A stretch of DNA of 64,000 nt from Rugosimonospora sp040255525 (GTDB lineage Bacteria > Actinomycetota > Actinomycetes > Mycobacteriales > Micromonosporaceae), in NCBI GenBank assembly GCA_040255525.1, contig JBDZVD010000019.1:1-64000 (forward strand), read 5' to 3'. The notes beneath the pieces are model-generated. The model was given only the letters and a program-made list of their open reading frames with translations, was not told the origin of the DNA and searched no databases. A program made the position numbers and the translations under genes. Every line of letters begins with the position of its first letter. Within the stretch, counting starts at the first letter, position 1. This document shows positions 28,102 to 36,355 of this stretch, piece by piece.

Positions 28102-29778
28102 ATGAGTGCGGTCGGAGGGTGGCGCAGGCGCGTGCGGGAATCCGGGCGCGTCCGGCTGGCACTGCTGATCATCCTCGCCGCGGTACCGCCCGGCATCGAG
28201 GCGGCCGTGGTCGCCGCCGGGTTCGCCAGTACGATCAGCCTCGCCCCGCACATCACCGCCGTGTGGCCGTACGGGACCTTTCACGACCTGCTCTGGGTGA
28301 TGGTGTACCACCGGTCCTGGGGCGGGTTCGTCGGCGAATCGATGGTCGCGATCGGCGTACGTGCGCTGCTGAGCACCGGGCTGATCGCGCTGGCCTGGCC
28401 GTCCGGGCGGGAGCGCCCGCCACTGGGCCGGCTGGCCTGGCGCAATCTGTTCTACTCGGCGTTGCTGGGCGCCATCCTGGCCCCGTGGGCGGCGCTGGGT
28501 GTCGTCGCCTCCGAGGTGTCGGTCTCCTGGTACCTGGCCGGCGAACTGGTGCCACTCTTGATCCTGGCGCCGTTCCTCCAGCGTGGCGGCATCGTGCCCG
28601 GCTGGTGGCGCGGGCTGCCGCCGCTGGGCACGGTCGTGCTGTCGCTGGTCAACATCGTGACGCTCACGGCAGGCAGCGCGCTGGTGTGGTGGGCGTCGCC
28701 GCGCTGGACCGTGCCGATCGCCATCCTGGTCGGCGGCGTCAACGGGATCCTCTGGCGGTACGCGGTGCGCACCGCGCTGCTGCGCCCCGGTGTGCGCTGG
28801 CCGCGGGTACCGGGCACACCGATCGTCATCGTCGTGGTGGCCGTCGCGGTGTTCGTCGTCGCCGACCTGACCCTGCTGGGTGGCCACAGTCGCGAACAGC
28901 GCGAGCCCGAGCCGATCGCCGAACTGGAAGCCGTCTCCGACGGCCATCCGGTGATCTTCCTCGCCGGCTACAACTCCGACTACCGCGGTGGGGCCGGCGG
29001 GAGCGTGCCGCCGGTCGTGCGCTTCTCATACCGCGGTCTCGACCGTGACGGGCACCCGCGCCCGTACACCCCGGTGGACACCCACCAGTCGCTGTCGACC
29101 AGCGCGGCGCGGCTGGCCCGGCAGATCGACCAGGTGCACCGCAGCACCGGCATGCCGGTGGCGCTGCTGGCGGAGAGCGAGGGGGTCTTCGTCGTCCACT
29201 TCTACCTGCAGACCATGCCGCACCCCGGGGTCGACCGGGTGGCCTACCTGAGCCCGCCGATCCGGGCCGGGCGCATCTACTACCCGCCCCGCGACCGCAG
29301 CTCCGGCTGGGGTGTGGTGACCGGCTGGGAGCTACGGGCGATCTTCGCCGTGGTCAGCGCGGCCAACGGGCTGCCGAACAGTGCCGACGAGCCGTTCGTC
29401 CGGTCGCTGATGGACAACGCCCCGCTGTTTCGCGGCAACCGGCTGCTGTGCCCCCACCGTGGGGTGAGGACGCTGGCATTCCTGCCGAGCGGCGACGCGA
29501 TCAGCGTCTCGCCGTGGATCCATCCGCGGGTGCCGGTGGTCGAGGTGTCCAGCGTGCACGGCATCCTGATCGACGACCCGGACGTCCGGCAGCGGCTCGC
29601 CGACTTCATCCGGACCGGGCGCCAGGAGCAGCACCGGCTGTGGGGGTACGCGGCGCTGCAGTGGGCGGGCGCGGCGTGGCAGGCGCCGTCGCTGCGCGGG
29701 CAGTGGAACCCGGCCTGGCGTGAGGTCGCCGGCCGGTCGAACCGGAACTTCAGGCCGGACATGTGCCTGATGCGTTGA
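28102..29778 (+). CDS. membrane protein with a C-terminal alpha/beta-hydrolase-like domain
   Basis: 558 residues. The N-terminal half (about 20-265) has six to eight hydrophobic helices; the C-terminal half after ADLTLLGGHS is soluble. It looks like an alpha/beta hydrolase: VIFLAGYNSDYRGG as the first strand and loop, LLAESEGVF as a variant nucleophile elbow (Ser in ESEG rather than GxSxG), and VEVSSVHGIL giving a possible catalytic histidine near the end. Probable membrane-tethered esterase/lipase-like enzyme facing outward; the substrate is unknown. It is tail-to-tail with the MBL gene, only 4 bp apart. Confidence 0.7.
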   Translation: MSAVGGWRRRVRESGRVRLALLIILAAVPPGIEAAVVAAGFASTISLAPHITAVWPYGTFHDLLWVMVYHRSWGGFVGESMVAIGVRALLSTGLIALAWPSGRERPPLGRLAWRNLFYSALLGAILAPWAALGVVASEVSVSWYLAGELVPLLILAPFLQRGGIVPGWWRGLPPLGTVVLSLVNIVTLTAGSALVWWASPRWTVPIAILVGGVNGILWRYAVRTALLRPGVRWPRVPGTPIVIVVVAVAVFVVADLTLLGGHSREQREPEPIAELEAVSDGHPVIFLAGYNSDYRGGAGGSVPPVVRFSYRGLDRDGHPRPYTPVDTHQSLSTSAARLARQIDQVHRSTGMPVALLAESEGVFVVHFYLQTMPHPGVDRVAYLSPPIRAGRIYYPPRDRSSGWGVVTGWELRAIFAVVSAANGLPNSADEPFVRSLMDNAPLFRGNRLLCPHRGVRTLAFLPSGDAISVSPWIHPRVPVVEVSSVHGILIDDPDVRQRLADFIRTGRQEQHRLWGYAALQWAGAAWQAPSLRGQWNPAWREVAGRSNRNFRPDMCLMR

Positions 29779-29782
29779 CCGT

Positions 29783-30610
29783 TCAGGCCCGTCCGGACAG
29801 CTCGGCGAAACCGCGCTCCACCGCGACCAGCGAGAGCTCCGGGCCGAACGGCGAGCGGTCGGCCACGGCCTGCGCTGTGGCCCGATCCCGGTGCCCGTAA
29901 CGGATCAGCCAGTCCAACTCGCTGAGCTGCTGGTGCTGCCGGACGACGAAATCCCGGTCGACCGGCACGCCGTGGCCCGGCACCACGACCGTGTCGGGGG
30001 AGACCAGTTCCAGCAGGGCGGTGACGGTCTCGGGCCACTCCAGCGGGTACGAGTCCTCGAAGTCGGGCGGCCCGCTCTGCTCGATCAGGTCGCCGGCCAC
30101 CACCACGCCGGCGTCGGGTACCTGCACCACCAGGTCGCCCTCGGTGTGGCCGCGGCCGAGGTGGCGCAGCTCGACCCGCCGGCCGCCGACGTTCAGGGTC
30201 GCGCTGCGGTGCACCACCCGGGTGGGTACCGCGATGGCGGCGGCACCCAACTCCTCGGCCAGCTCCGGCTGGGTCGGCAGCCACTGCTCGTACCACGTCC
30301 GCTGCCAGCGGGGCCCGTGGTCGCGTAGCTGCGCGACGGCGTCCCGGTGAGCCCAGATCGCACCGCCACCGGCGTCGAGGAACGCCGAGTTGCCGAAGCA
30401 GTGGTCGAAGTGGTGGTGGGTGTTGACCGCCGCCAGCGGGGCCGGGGTGACCCGGCGAACCGCCTCGGCCAGCTCGCGGCCCTGACCGGGCCCGGACAGC
30501 GTGTCGACCAGCAGCGCGCCGCCGTCGCCGGCGATGAGCGTGGAGTTGACGTCCAGCGACCCGTGCCGCAGCACGTACACCCCGGCGGCGACCTCGGTGA
30601 ACTCGATCAT
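29783..30610 (-). CDS. MBL-fold metallo-hydrolase
   Basis: 275 residues, metallo-beta-lactamase fold. The zinc motif is THHHFDH near residue 65 (HxHxDH), followed by GRGHTEGDLVV (third ligand), VVAGDLIE (Asp bridge) and VVPGHGVPVD (last His). The type resembles Zn hydrolases acting on thioesters or lactones rather than true beta-lactamases. ATG 30610 overlaps the stop of the thioesterase gene, so the two are translationally coupled and may act on the same acyl-thioester chemistry. Confidence 0.88.
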   Translation of the reverse strand: MIEFTEVAAGVYVLRHGSLDVNSTLIAGDGGALLVDTLSGPGQGRELAEAVRRVTPAPLAAVNTHHHFDHCFGNSAFLDAGGGAIWAHRDAVAQLRDHGPRWQRTWYEQWLPTQPELAEELGAAAIAVPTRVVHRSATLNVGGRRVELRHLGRGHTEGDLVVQVPDAGVVVAGDLIEQSGPPDFEDSYPLEWPETVTALLELVSPDTVVVPGHGVPVDRDFVVRQHQQLSELDWLIRYGHRDRATAQAVADRSPFGPELSLVAVERGFAELSGRA

Positions 30611-30990
30611 CACGCGTACGCCCTCGCGACGAACTTCTCCCGGTCGACGATCATCCGGTCGACCCGTACCCGCGCGGCCACCTGCTCGTCCTGGCGCAGG
30701 GTCACCACGAACGCCAACCGGCGCCCGTCGACCTCGGACAGCACGGCCTCCGCCACGACCAGCCCGCCGACCGGCGTAGCCAGCAGGTGGTCGAGTTCCG
30801 CCCGTACCCCCACCGTGGTCGAGCCCGCCGGCAGCCGGCCGGCGGTCAGCGCCACCGTGGCCGCCTCGGCGAGTGCCAGCGCCCGCGGCGAGCCCAGCAC
30901 GGGAACGTCGCCCGAGCCCAGCGACTGCGCGGTGTCGGCGTCGGTGACGGTCAGCTGCACCCGCGTGGCGAGTCCCGGCCGCAACTCCAT
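30610..30990 (-). CDS. FlK-like hotdog thioesterase
   Basis: 126 residues, single hotdog fold. The sequence follows the layout of fluoroacetyl-CoA-thioesterase-like proteins: VLGSPRALALAEAATVAL where the family has its active-site helix, TTVGVRAELDHLLATPVGG with the catalytic-type His, and the terminal VDREKFVAR. It probably hydrolyses a short acyl-CoA; there is no reason to claim fluoroacetyl-CoA as substrate. It is coupled to the downstream MBL gene. Confidence 0.75.
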   Translation of the reverse strand: MELRPGLATRVQLTVTDADTAQSLGSGDVPVLGSPRALALAEAATVALTAGRLPAGSTTVGVRAELDHLLATPVGGLVVAEAVLSEVDGRRLAFVVTLRQDEQVAARVRVDRMIVDREKFVARAYA

Positions 30991-31086
30991 GAAGGAAAGC
31001 CTACGGGGTCGTCCGCGTCGCGCTGCCGGAGCCGGCGATGCTCGCCCGGCCGGTACGGCATCCGGAGGCCGCCGCCGGCCCGGTGG

Positions 31087-31950
31087 TCAGCCGGAAGCCA
31101 GCCGGAAGCGGGTACCGGCGGCGGCGATGTCCGCGTCGCCGCCGCCGGCCTCCACCGCCGCCAGCCAGGCCGGCAGCGTCGCCTCGATCGCGGGCAGGTC
31201 GATTCCGCGCTTCCGGGCGGCCTCGACGACCATGCCGATGTCCTTGGCCGCGTGCTTGAGCGGGAAGCCGGGGTCGAGCTTGCCGGCCAGCATGGTGCGG
31301 CCCTTCATCAGCGCGTACGGCGAAGCGACGGCCTCGCCGTCCAGCGCGTCCAGGATCGTGGCCGGGTCGATGTCCAGGCAGGTGGCCAGCGCCATGGTCT
31401 CGGCGATGCCCTCCACGACCGCCGCCAGCCAGGTGTTGAGGGCCAGCTTGACGGCACTGCCCCGGCCGGCCGCCCCGAGCCAGAAGGTCCGCTTCCCGAG
31501 GATGTCGAACAGCGGCTGGACCCGCTCGCGCGTCTCGTCCGGACCGGATGCCAGGATCAGCAGCTGCCCCTGCCGGGCCGGCGCGACGGTGCCGAGTACC
31601 GGCGCGTCGACCAGGACGAGTCGCTGCGCCGCGGCCAGCTCGCCCAGCTCGGCAGTGGCCGGTACGCCGACGGTGCCCATCTGGACCCAGATCGTGCCGG
31701 CCGCCGGCCGGGCCTGCCGGATCACCTCGGCGGTGGCGGCGCCGTCGGTGAGCATGGTGAGCACGATCTCCGCCCCAGCGACCGCCCCGGCGGCGCCGGT
31801 CACGACCTCGACGCCCTGGGCTGACCGCCCCGCGCTGCGGTTCCAGCCACGGACCGGGAAACCGTGCTCGGCCAGGTTGGCCGCGATGGCCGTGCCCATC
31901 AGCCCCAGGCCGAGAACGGTGACCCGCGCCGCGGACGTGGTGTTGCGCAT
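31087..31950 (-). CDS. NAD(P)-dependent 3-hydroxyisobutyrate-dehydrogenase-like enzyme
   Basis: 287 residues of the beta-hydroxyacid dehydrogenase family: N-terminal dinucleotide motif VLGLGLMGTAIAANL (about residues 11-25), the substrate loop DAPVLGTVAPARQGQL in place of the usual DAPVSGG, and the catalytic lysine in GSAVKLALNTW (about 168). Length is typical. The VLGT substitution in the substrate loop suggests an imine-reductase-like or other altered specificity. It is upstream of and on the same strand as the thioesterase gene but separated by 96 bp. Confidence 0.87.
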   Translation of the reverse strand: MRNTTSAARVTVLGLGLMGTAIAANLAEHGFPVRGWNRSAGRSAQGVEVVTGAAGAVAGAEIVLTMLTDGAATAEVIRQARPAAGTIWVQMGTVGVPATAELGELAAAQRLVLVDAPVLGTVAPARQGQLLILASGPDETRERVQPLFDILGKRTFWLGAAGRGSAVKLALNTWLAAVVEGIAETMALATCLDIDPATILDALDGEAVASPYALMKGRTMLAGKLDPGFPLKHAAKDIGMVVEAARKRGIDLPAIEATLPAWLAAVEAGGGDADIAAAGTRFRLASG

Positions 31951-32108
31951 CGGCGGATCCTCTCCTCGGCGATCGCCGTACCGTACCCGGACACCACGGC
32001 GGAAAACTCCGCGGTGATCGGCGGCCGGAGCCTACCTCCGGTCCGTCGGCCGCTCGCCGGGCGTACCGGCGGGGCTGTCGCCCGGCCCGTCCGCGCTGGA
32101 TTGGACGT

Positions 32109-32155
32109 CCGCGGTGGGCTGGTCAACCGCCGGTGGGCTGGTCAACCGCCGGTGG
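32109..32155. repeat. 19-bp tandem repeat at the 3' end of a small gene
   Basis: ccgccggtgggctggtcaa occurs complete at 32127-32145, nearly complete at 32109-32126 and partly at 32146-32155. The stop codon of the small gene at 32123 lies inside the repeat, so slippage here would change the protein's C-terminus. Confidence 0.8.
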
Positions 32156-32437
32156 CGAGCCCGCCGGGTCCGGTCCGGGGTCGGCCTCGACCGGCGTCAC
32201 CTCCCGCAGAAAGCCGCGGGCGGACAGGAAGGCGCTCAGGGAATCCCGGTGCTCGGCGCAGGCGAGCCAGGTCTTGCGCCGTTCGGGCTGGTGCAGTTTC
32301 GGGTTGTTCCAGCGCAGAGCCCAGATGGCGGCGGCGCGGCAGCCCTTGGCGGAACAGAGGAGAATCGCGCTTCCCCCGGAAACGGCAGTACTTCCCCCGG
32401 AAATGGCGGCACTTCTCCCGGAATCGATCGCGCTCAC
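32123..32437 (-). CDS. small conserved protein (often annotated acetone carboxylase) with N-terminal repeats
   Basis: 104 residues from GTG 32437. The middle (CSAKGCRAAAIWALRWNNP, then RRKTWLACAEHRDSLSAFLS, about residues 28-75) matches a short actinomycete family with CxxxxC and CxxH spacing that suggests a zinc site. Databases often label it acetone carboxylase, which is surely not its function. The first 25 residues are unusual: a 21-bp repeat encodes SAAISGG and STAVSGG. No other start lies between these repeats and the conserved core. Confidence 0.75.
   Translation of the reverse strand: MSAIDSGRSAAISGGSTAVSGGSAILLCSAKGCRAAAIWALRWNNPKLHQPERRKTWLACAEHRDSLSAFLSARGFLREVTPVEADPGPDPAGSPPAVDQPTGG
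32370..32432. repeat. three 21-bp in-frame repeats
   Basis: Units at 32370-32390, 32391-32411 and 32412-32432 begin cttcccccggaaa, cttcccccggaaa and cttctcccggaat. The period of seven codons keeps the frame in the small minus-strand gene, giving a repeated Ser/Gly/Ala N-terminus. Confidence 0.85.
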
Positions 32438-32701
32438 CCCGAAATGATTGAGCGCCGGGCGGCCACGGGGGAAGCCGCCCGGCGACGGGTGAATCGTACC
32501 GCCGACCACGCCCCTGGTGTCTACCCGTACGGCGTGCCGAATCGGGTGGTTCCCCCGCGCCGGGCAGGCAATGCCGATCACCGGGTGCGGCTGGCCGGAG
32601 CGACCGGGTATTTTGATCGCGCACACCGGTCCGTGCGCGCGTGCTGGGCGGAGCGTGCCAAGCTAGGTTGGTCGTACCCGTTTGAAACGCCTGGAGGACC
32701 G

Positions 32702-33841
32702 GTGGCCCAACCGACCCCGACCCCGTCCACGCATCCCGCGGCGACACCGAGCACCCCCGCGCAGGACGCGGGCCTGCTGGAGCGTGCGCTGTTCGAGGTC
32801 AAGCGCGTGATCGTGGGTCAGGACCGGATGATCGAGCGGATGTTCGTCGCGCTGCTCGCCCGTGGCCACTGCCTGCTCGAAGGGGTTCCGGGCGTGGCCA
32901 AGACGCTGGCGGTGGAGACCCTCGCCCGGGTGGTCGGCGGTTCGTTCGCCCGCATCCAGTTCACCCCGGACCTGGTCCCCGCGGACATCGTCGGCACCCG
33001 GATCTACCGGGCCTCGAGCGAGAAGTTCGACATCGAGCTCGGCCCGGTCTTCGTGAATTTCCTGCTCGCGGACGAGATCAACCGGGCACCGGCCAAGGTG
33101 CAGTCCGCGCTGCTGGAAGTCATGGCCGAACTCCAGGTGTCGGTCGGCGGGCAGACGCACGAGGTACCGCGGCCGTTCCTGGTGATGGCCACCCAGAACC
33201 CGATCGAGCAGGAGGGCGTCTACCCGCTGCCCGAGGCGCAGCGCGACCGCTTCCTGATGAAGATCCAGGTGGGGTACCCGACCGACGCCGAGGAGCGGGA
33301 GATCGTGTACCGGATGGGCGTCGCGGCGCCCGAGCCGGTACCGGTGTTCAACACCAGCGACCTGGTCACGCTGCAGGGCAAGGCGGACGAGGTGTTCGTG
33401 CACAACGCCCTGGTCGACTACGCGGTACGGCTGGTGCTGGCCACCCGGGCGCCGGCCGAGCACGGCATCCCCGACATCGCCCCGCTCATCCAGTACGGCG
33501 CGAGTCCCCGCGCGTCGCTGGGCATCGTGCGGGCCACCCGGGCGCTGGCGCTGCTGCGCGGCCGGGACTACGCGCTGCCGCAGGACCTGCAGGACATCGC
33601 GCCGGACATCCTGCGCCACCGCCTCGTGCTGTCCTACGACGCGCTGGCGGACGACATCCCGGCCGACCAGATCATCGAGCGGATCCTCACGGCCGTGCCG
33701 CTGCCGACGGTCGCGCCCCGGCAGAACGCCACCCCGGTCGGCGTCGGCGTCGCGCCCGGCGGCAACCACCACGGTGGGTACCCGCAGACGCCCGCAGCCG
33801 CGCAGGCCGCGACGTGGCCGTCCACCGGGCGCCCGGCGTGA
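32702..33841 (+). CDS. MoxR family AAA ATPase
   Basis: 379 residues. AAA+ motifs: Walker A GVPGVAKT (about residue 62), Walker B FLLADEINRAPAKVQ (about 120), and the MoxR-type QEGVYPLPEAQRDRFLMKI stretch. MoxR ATPases act as chaperones with VWA-domain partners; a DUF58 and a VWA protein follow, so the trio probably forms one system. GTG 32702 has GGAGGA 3 bases upstream. The N- and C-terminal tails are Pro/Ala/Thr-rich. Confidence 0.93.
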   Translation: MAQPTPTPSTHPAATPSTPAQDAGLLERALFEVKRVIVGQDRMIERMFVALLARGHCLLEGVPGVAKTLAVETLARVVGGSFARIQFTPDLVPADIVGTRIYRASSEKFDIELGPVFVNFLLADEINRAPAKVQSALLEVMAELQVSVGGQTHEVPRPFLVMATQNPIEQEGVYPLPEAQRDRFLMKIQVGYPTDAEEREIVYRMGVAAPEPVPVFNTSDLVTLQGKADEVFVHNALVDYAVRLVLATRAPAEHGIPDIAPLIQYGASPRASLGIVRATRALALLRGRDYALPQDLQDIAPDILRHRLVLSYDALADDIPADQIIERILTAVPLPTVAPRQNATPVGVGVAPGGNHHGGYPQTPAAAQAATWPSTGRPA

Positions 33842-33867
33842 CGGCAGGGGGGATGACGACGCTTACG

Positions 33868-33974
33868 ACTGGTCTGGCTCGGCCCGTCTGGCGCCGCGCG
33901 GCGACCCAGACCAGTCGCCGGCTGCGTCTGGCTCGGGCTGTCCGGCGGCGGGCGGCGACCCAGACCAGTCGCCG
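33868..33974. repeat. stem-forming repeats between moxR and the DUF58 gene
   Basis: ggcgacccagaccagtcgcc occurs twice (from 33900 and from 33954); each copy has GGCGAC/GTCGCC arms that can form a hairpin. Upstream gactggtctgg (33868-33878) is the exact complement of the ccagaccagtc in both copies. Three mutually pairing elements in a 150-bp spacer could attenuate or process the moxR-DUF58 transcript. Confidence 0.75.
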
Positions 33975-33994
33975 AATATGAGGGCGATGCCGGC

Positions 33995-34996
33995 GTGAGT
34001 CGGGACATGCTCGGCCTGATCCGCAGGCTACGCACCCAGCCGCGGGGTGTTCTCGGGGACACCTCGGCCTCCGGCACCGGGCACGGCGAGTTGCCGCTGT
34101 CGGCCAACCGTGCCGAACCGTCCCTGAGTAAGCTGCAGTTGCTGGTCACCCGGAAGCTGGACGGGCTGTTGCAGGGCGACTATCTCGGCCTGCTGCCCGG
34201 CCCGGGCACCGAGGCGGGGGAGTCGCGGGAGTACCGGCCCGGTGACGACGTACGCCGGATGGACTGGCCGGTGACCGCGCGTACCACCGTGCCGCACGTG
34301 CGCCAGACCGTCGCGGACCGGGAGCTGGAGACCTGGCTGGCGGTCGACCTGTCGGCCAGCCTGGACTTCGGCACCGCGGCCTGCCTCAAGCGCGACCTGG
34401 CGGTGGCCGCCGCCGCGGCGGTCAGCCACCTCACGGTGCGGGGCGGCAACCGGATCGGCGCGGTGGTCGGCACCGGGGAACAGATCACCCGGATGCCGGC
34501 CCGGTCCGGCCGCAAGGACGCCCAGGGGATGCTCCGGGTCGTCGCGCAGACGCCGGCCCGACCCGGCCGGGCCGACCTGGGTGCCCTCATCGACTCGCTG
34601 AACCGGCCGCCGCGCCGGCGCGGGCTGACCGTGGTCATCTCCGACTTCATGGTGGCGCCCGGTGAGTGGGAGCGGCCGCTGCGCAAGCTCGGGGTGCGCC
34701 ACGACATTCTGGCCATCGAGGTCGTCGATCCGCGGGAGCTGGAGCTGAACGACTCCGGTGTGATGGAGTTCGTCGATCCGGAGACGGGCCGGCTGCACGA
34801 GGTGGACACCCGGGACGCCCGGCTGCGGGCCCGGTACGCCTCCGCCGCGGCCGCCCAGCGTGCGGCGATCGCCTCCGCTCTGCGCGGTGCCGGTGCCGTC
34901 CACCTGCGGCTGCGTACCGACCGGGACTGGCTTCTGGATATCGTTCGGTTTGTCGCGGCGCAACGTCACGCGCGCACCAGGGGGACCACCCGATGA
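33995..34996 (+). CDS. DUF58 domain protein
   Basis: 333 residues, soluble. The DUF58 hallmark is GTEAGESREYRPGDDVRRMD (about residues 70-89), followed by a degenerate von Willebrand A-like domain (LAVDLSASLDFGT, then VVISDFM). DUF58 proteins regularly sit between MoxR and VWA genes, and a role in assembling or activating a membrane or extracellular complex is assumed. GTG 33995; its stop overlaps the ATG of the VWA gene. Confidence 0.92.
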   Translation: MSRDMLGLIRRLRTQPRGVLGDTSASGTGHGELPLSANRAEPSLSKLQLLVTRKLDGLLQGDYLGLLPGPGTEAGESREYRPGDDVRRMDWPVTARTTVPHVRQTVADRELETWLAVDLSASLDFGTAACLKRDLAVAAAAAVSHLTVRGGNRIGAVVGTGEQITRMPARSGRKDAQGMLRVVAQTPARPGRADLGALIDSLNRPPRRRGLTVVISDFMVAPGEWERPLRKLGVRHDILAIEVVDPRELELNDSGVMEFVDPETGRLHEVDTRDARLRARYASAAAAQRAAIASALRGAGAVHLRLRTDRDWLLDIVRFVAAQRHARTRGTTR

Positions 34997-35943
34997 TTCG
35001 CTTCCTCGAACCGCTCTGGTTGCTGGCTCTGATCCCGGTGCTGGCACTGGCCGGCGTGTACGTGCTGCGCCAGTTGCGCCGCCGCGCCTACGCGGTGCGG
35101 TTCACCAACGTGTCGCTGCTGGAGAGGCTGGCGCCGCGCGGCCTCGGGTACCGCCGGCACCTGGCGGCCGGCGCGTTCCTGCTCATGCTCGTGACGCTCG
35201 GCTGCGCCATGGCTCGTCCGGCGACCGACGCGAAGCAGCCGCTGGAGCGGGCGACCATCATGATCGCCATCGACGTGTCGCTGTCCATGCAGGCCGACGA
35301 CGTCGCGCCGAGCCGGATCCAGGCGGCGAAGGAGGCGGCCAAGGAGTTCGTCAAGACGCTGCCCGACTCGTACAACATCGGGCTGGTCTCGTTCGCCAAG
35401 TCCGCGAGCGTGCTGGTGTCGCCCGGTAAGGACAAGGCCGCGGTGGACCAGGCCATCGACGGGCTCCAGCTCGCCGAGGCGACGGCGACCGGCGAGGCGG
35501 TGTTCACCTGCCTGTCGGCGATCCAGTCGGTGCCCTCCGACGGCGCGTCCGGGCCGCCACCCGCGCGGATCGTGCTGCTGTCCGACGGGTACCGCACGGC
35601 GGGCCGTCCGATCGAGGACGCGGCCTCGGCGGCGGCGTCGGCCAACGTACCGGTGTCGACCATCGCGTTCGGTACGGATCAGGGCACGGTGCAGATCCAG
35701 GGCCAGTTGCAGCGGGTACCGGTGGACCGCCCGTCCCTGCAACAGCTGGCGGAGACCACTCACGGGCACTACTACGAGGCGGCCAGCCTGACCCAGCTCA
35801 AGCAGGTCTACCAGGACATGGGCAGCTCGATCGGATTCAAGACGGTGCCCCGGGAGATCACCCAGTGGTACGTGGGGGTGGGGCTGTTGTTCGCCTTCGC
35901 GGCGGCCGGGATGAGCCTGCTGTGGACCTCCCGGCTGCCGTGA
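34993..35943 (+). CDS. membrane-anchored VWA domain protein
   Basis: 316 residues. Two N-terminal membrane helices (about residues 6-26 and 58-76), a von Willebrand A domain with an intact MIDAS (IDVSLSM, about 90-96; later VLLSDG), and a last helix near the C-terminus (WYVGVGLLFAFAAAGM). The VWA domain sits between membrane segments as in BatA-like proteins. ATG 34993 overlaps the DUF58 stop. With MoxR and DUF58 it forms an operon for metal-dependent protein assembly at the membrane. Confidence 0.92.
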   Translation: MIRFLEPLWLLALIPVLALAGVYVLRQLRRRAYAVRFTNVSLLERLAPRGLGYRRHLAAGAFLLMLVTLGCAMARPATDAKQPLERATIMIAIDVSLSMQADDVAPSRIQAAKEAAKEFVKTLPDSYNIGLVSFAKSASVLVSPGKDKAAVDQAIDGLQLAEATATGEAVFTCLSAIQSVPSDGASGPPPARIVLLSDGYRTAGRPIEDAASAAASANVPVSTIAFGTDQGTVQIQGQLQRVPVDRPSLQQLAETTHGHYYEAASLTQLKQVYQDMGSSIGFKTVPREITQWYVGVGLLFAFAAAGMSLLWTSRLP

Positions 35944-36083
35944 CCCGCCGGCGGCGGCGCGGAACCGGCGATGACCCGGCGATCCTGACCCGGGCACCCT
36001 GACCCGGCGCCCGTGCGGCGCGGACGCCTGGCGAGCGGCCGCGGTCAGCGGCCCGGGGGCGGGCCGTGCCGGGGGCGGCCGGA

Positions 36084-36173
36084 TCAGCCGGTGGCGTTGC
36101 GAACCAGCAGGAACACAACGACCACCCAGGTCATGATCAGGGCGAACGTCAGGGGTACGGCGTAACGGCTCAT
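36084..36173 (-). CDS. 29-residue membrane peptide downstream of a leader hairpin
   Basis: ATG 36173 to stop 36084 encodes MSRYAVPLTFALIMTWVVVV and then FLLVRNATG: one hydrophobic helix of about 19 residues flanked by an N-terminal Arg and a C-terminal Arg. GGGAG lies 6 bases before the ATG. It is preceded on the same strand by a perfect-Shine-Dalgarno leader ORF and a long hairpin, which makes it likely to be a regulated single-pass membrane protein. I recognise no family; the length is below normal gene-caller limits. Confidence 0.6.
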   Translation of the reverse strand: MSRYAVPLTFALIMTWVVVVFLLVRNATG

Positions 36174-36215
36174 CGACGGCTCCCGGGAAGCGGAAGTGGC
36201 GGGGGACGCGCGTGT

Positions 36216-36291
36216 CGAGTCGTGGTCAGCTGCGCGCCGACGAGGGCGCGCAGGTGTCAGGGCAGCTGACGCAGAAGGTGACCACGACTCG
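36216..36291 (-). promoter_or_regulatory. long nested hairpin, attenuator-like
   Basis: The outer stem cgagtcgtggtca (36216-36228) pairs perfectly with 36279-36291, 13 bp. Inside, gtcagctg (36225-36232) pairs with 36263-36270, and tgcgcgcc (36231-36238) pairs with ggcgcgca (36245-36252) around a 6-base loop. The arms overlap, so at least two exclusive folds exist. On the minus-strand transcript the 5' arms lie inside the leader ORF (36257-36310) and the 3' arms lie before the 29-residue membrane ORF, the geometry of an attenuator. Confidence 0.75.
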
Positions 36292-36310
36292 GAGGATCGC
36301 TATCTCGCAC
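36257..36310 (-). CDS. 17-residue leader peptide with a perfect Shine-Dalgarno
   Basis: GTG 36310 to stop 36257 encodes MRDSDPPSRGHLLRQLP. The ribosome-binding site AGGAGGTGATC (36314-36324, minus strand) is complementary to the 16S rRNA 3' end over 11 bases, with the core 8 bases from the start. A -10 box TATGAT lies about 46 bases upstream of the start. Half of the ORF overlaps the 5' arms of the hairpin. It does not match the Cys-ending leader peptides known before actinomycete sulfur genes. Confidence 0.6.
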   Translation of the reverse strand: MRDSDPPSRGHLLRQLP

Positions 36311-36355
36311 AGCGATCACCTCCTGTGGTCGTGGACCCGTCATTTGCCGGCGAGC

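Noticed and set aside
33774..33998. 74-codon ORF with repeated GDPDQSP across the moxR-DUF58 spacer.
   Set aside because: It overlaps the end of moxR in another frame and its repetition comes from the hairpin-forming DNA repeats; no ribosome-binding site was seen.
36314..36324. gatcacctcct on the plus strand equals the 3' end of 16S rRNA.
   Set aside because: It is isolated, without any other rRNA sequence. On the minus strand it is a perfect Shine-Dalgarno placed 8 bases before the GTG of a short ORF, which explains it better.
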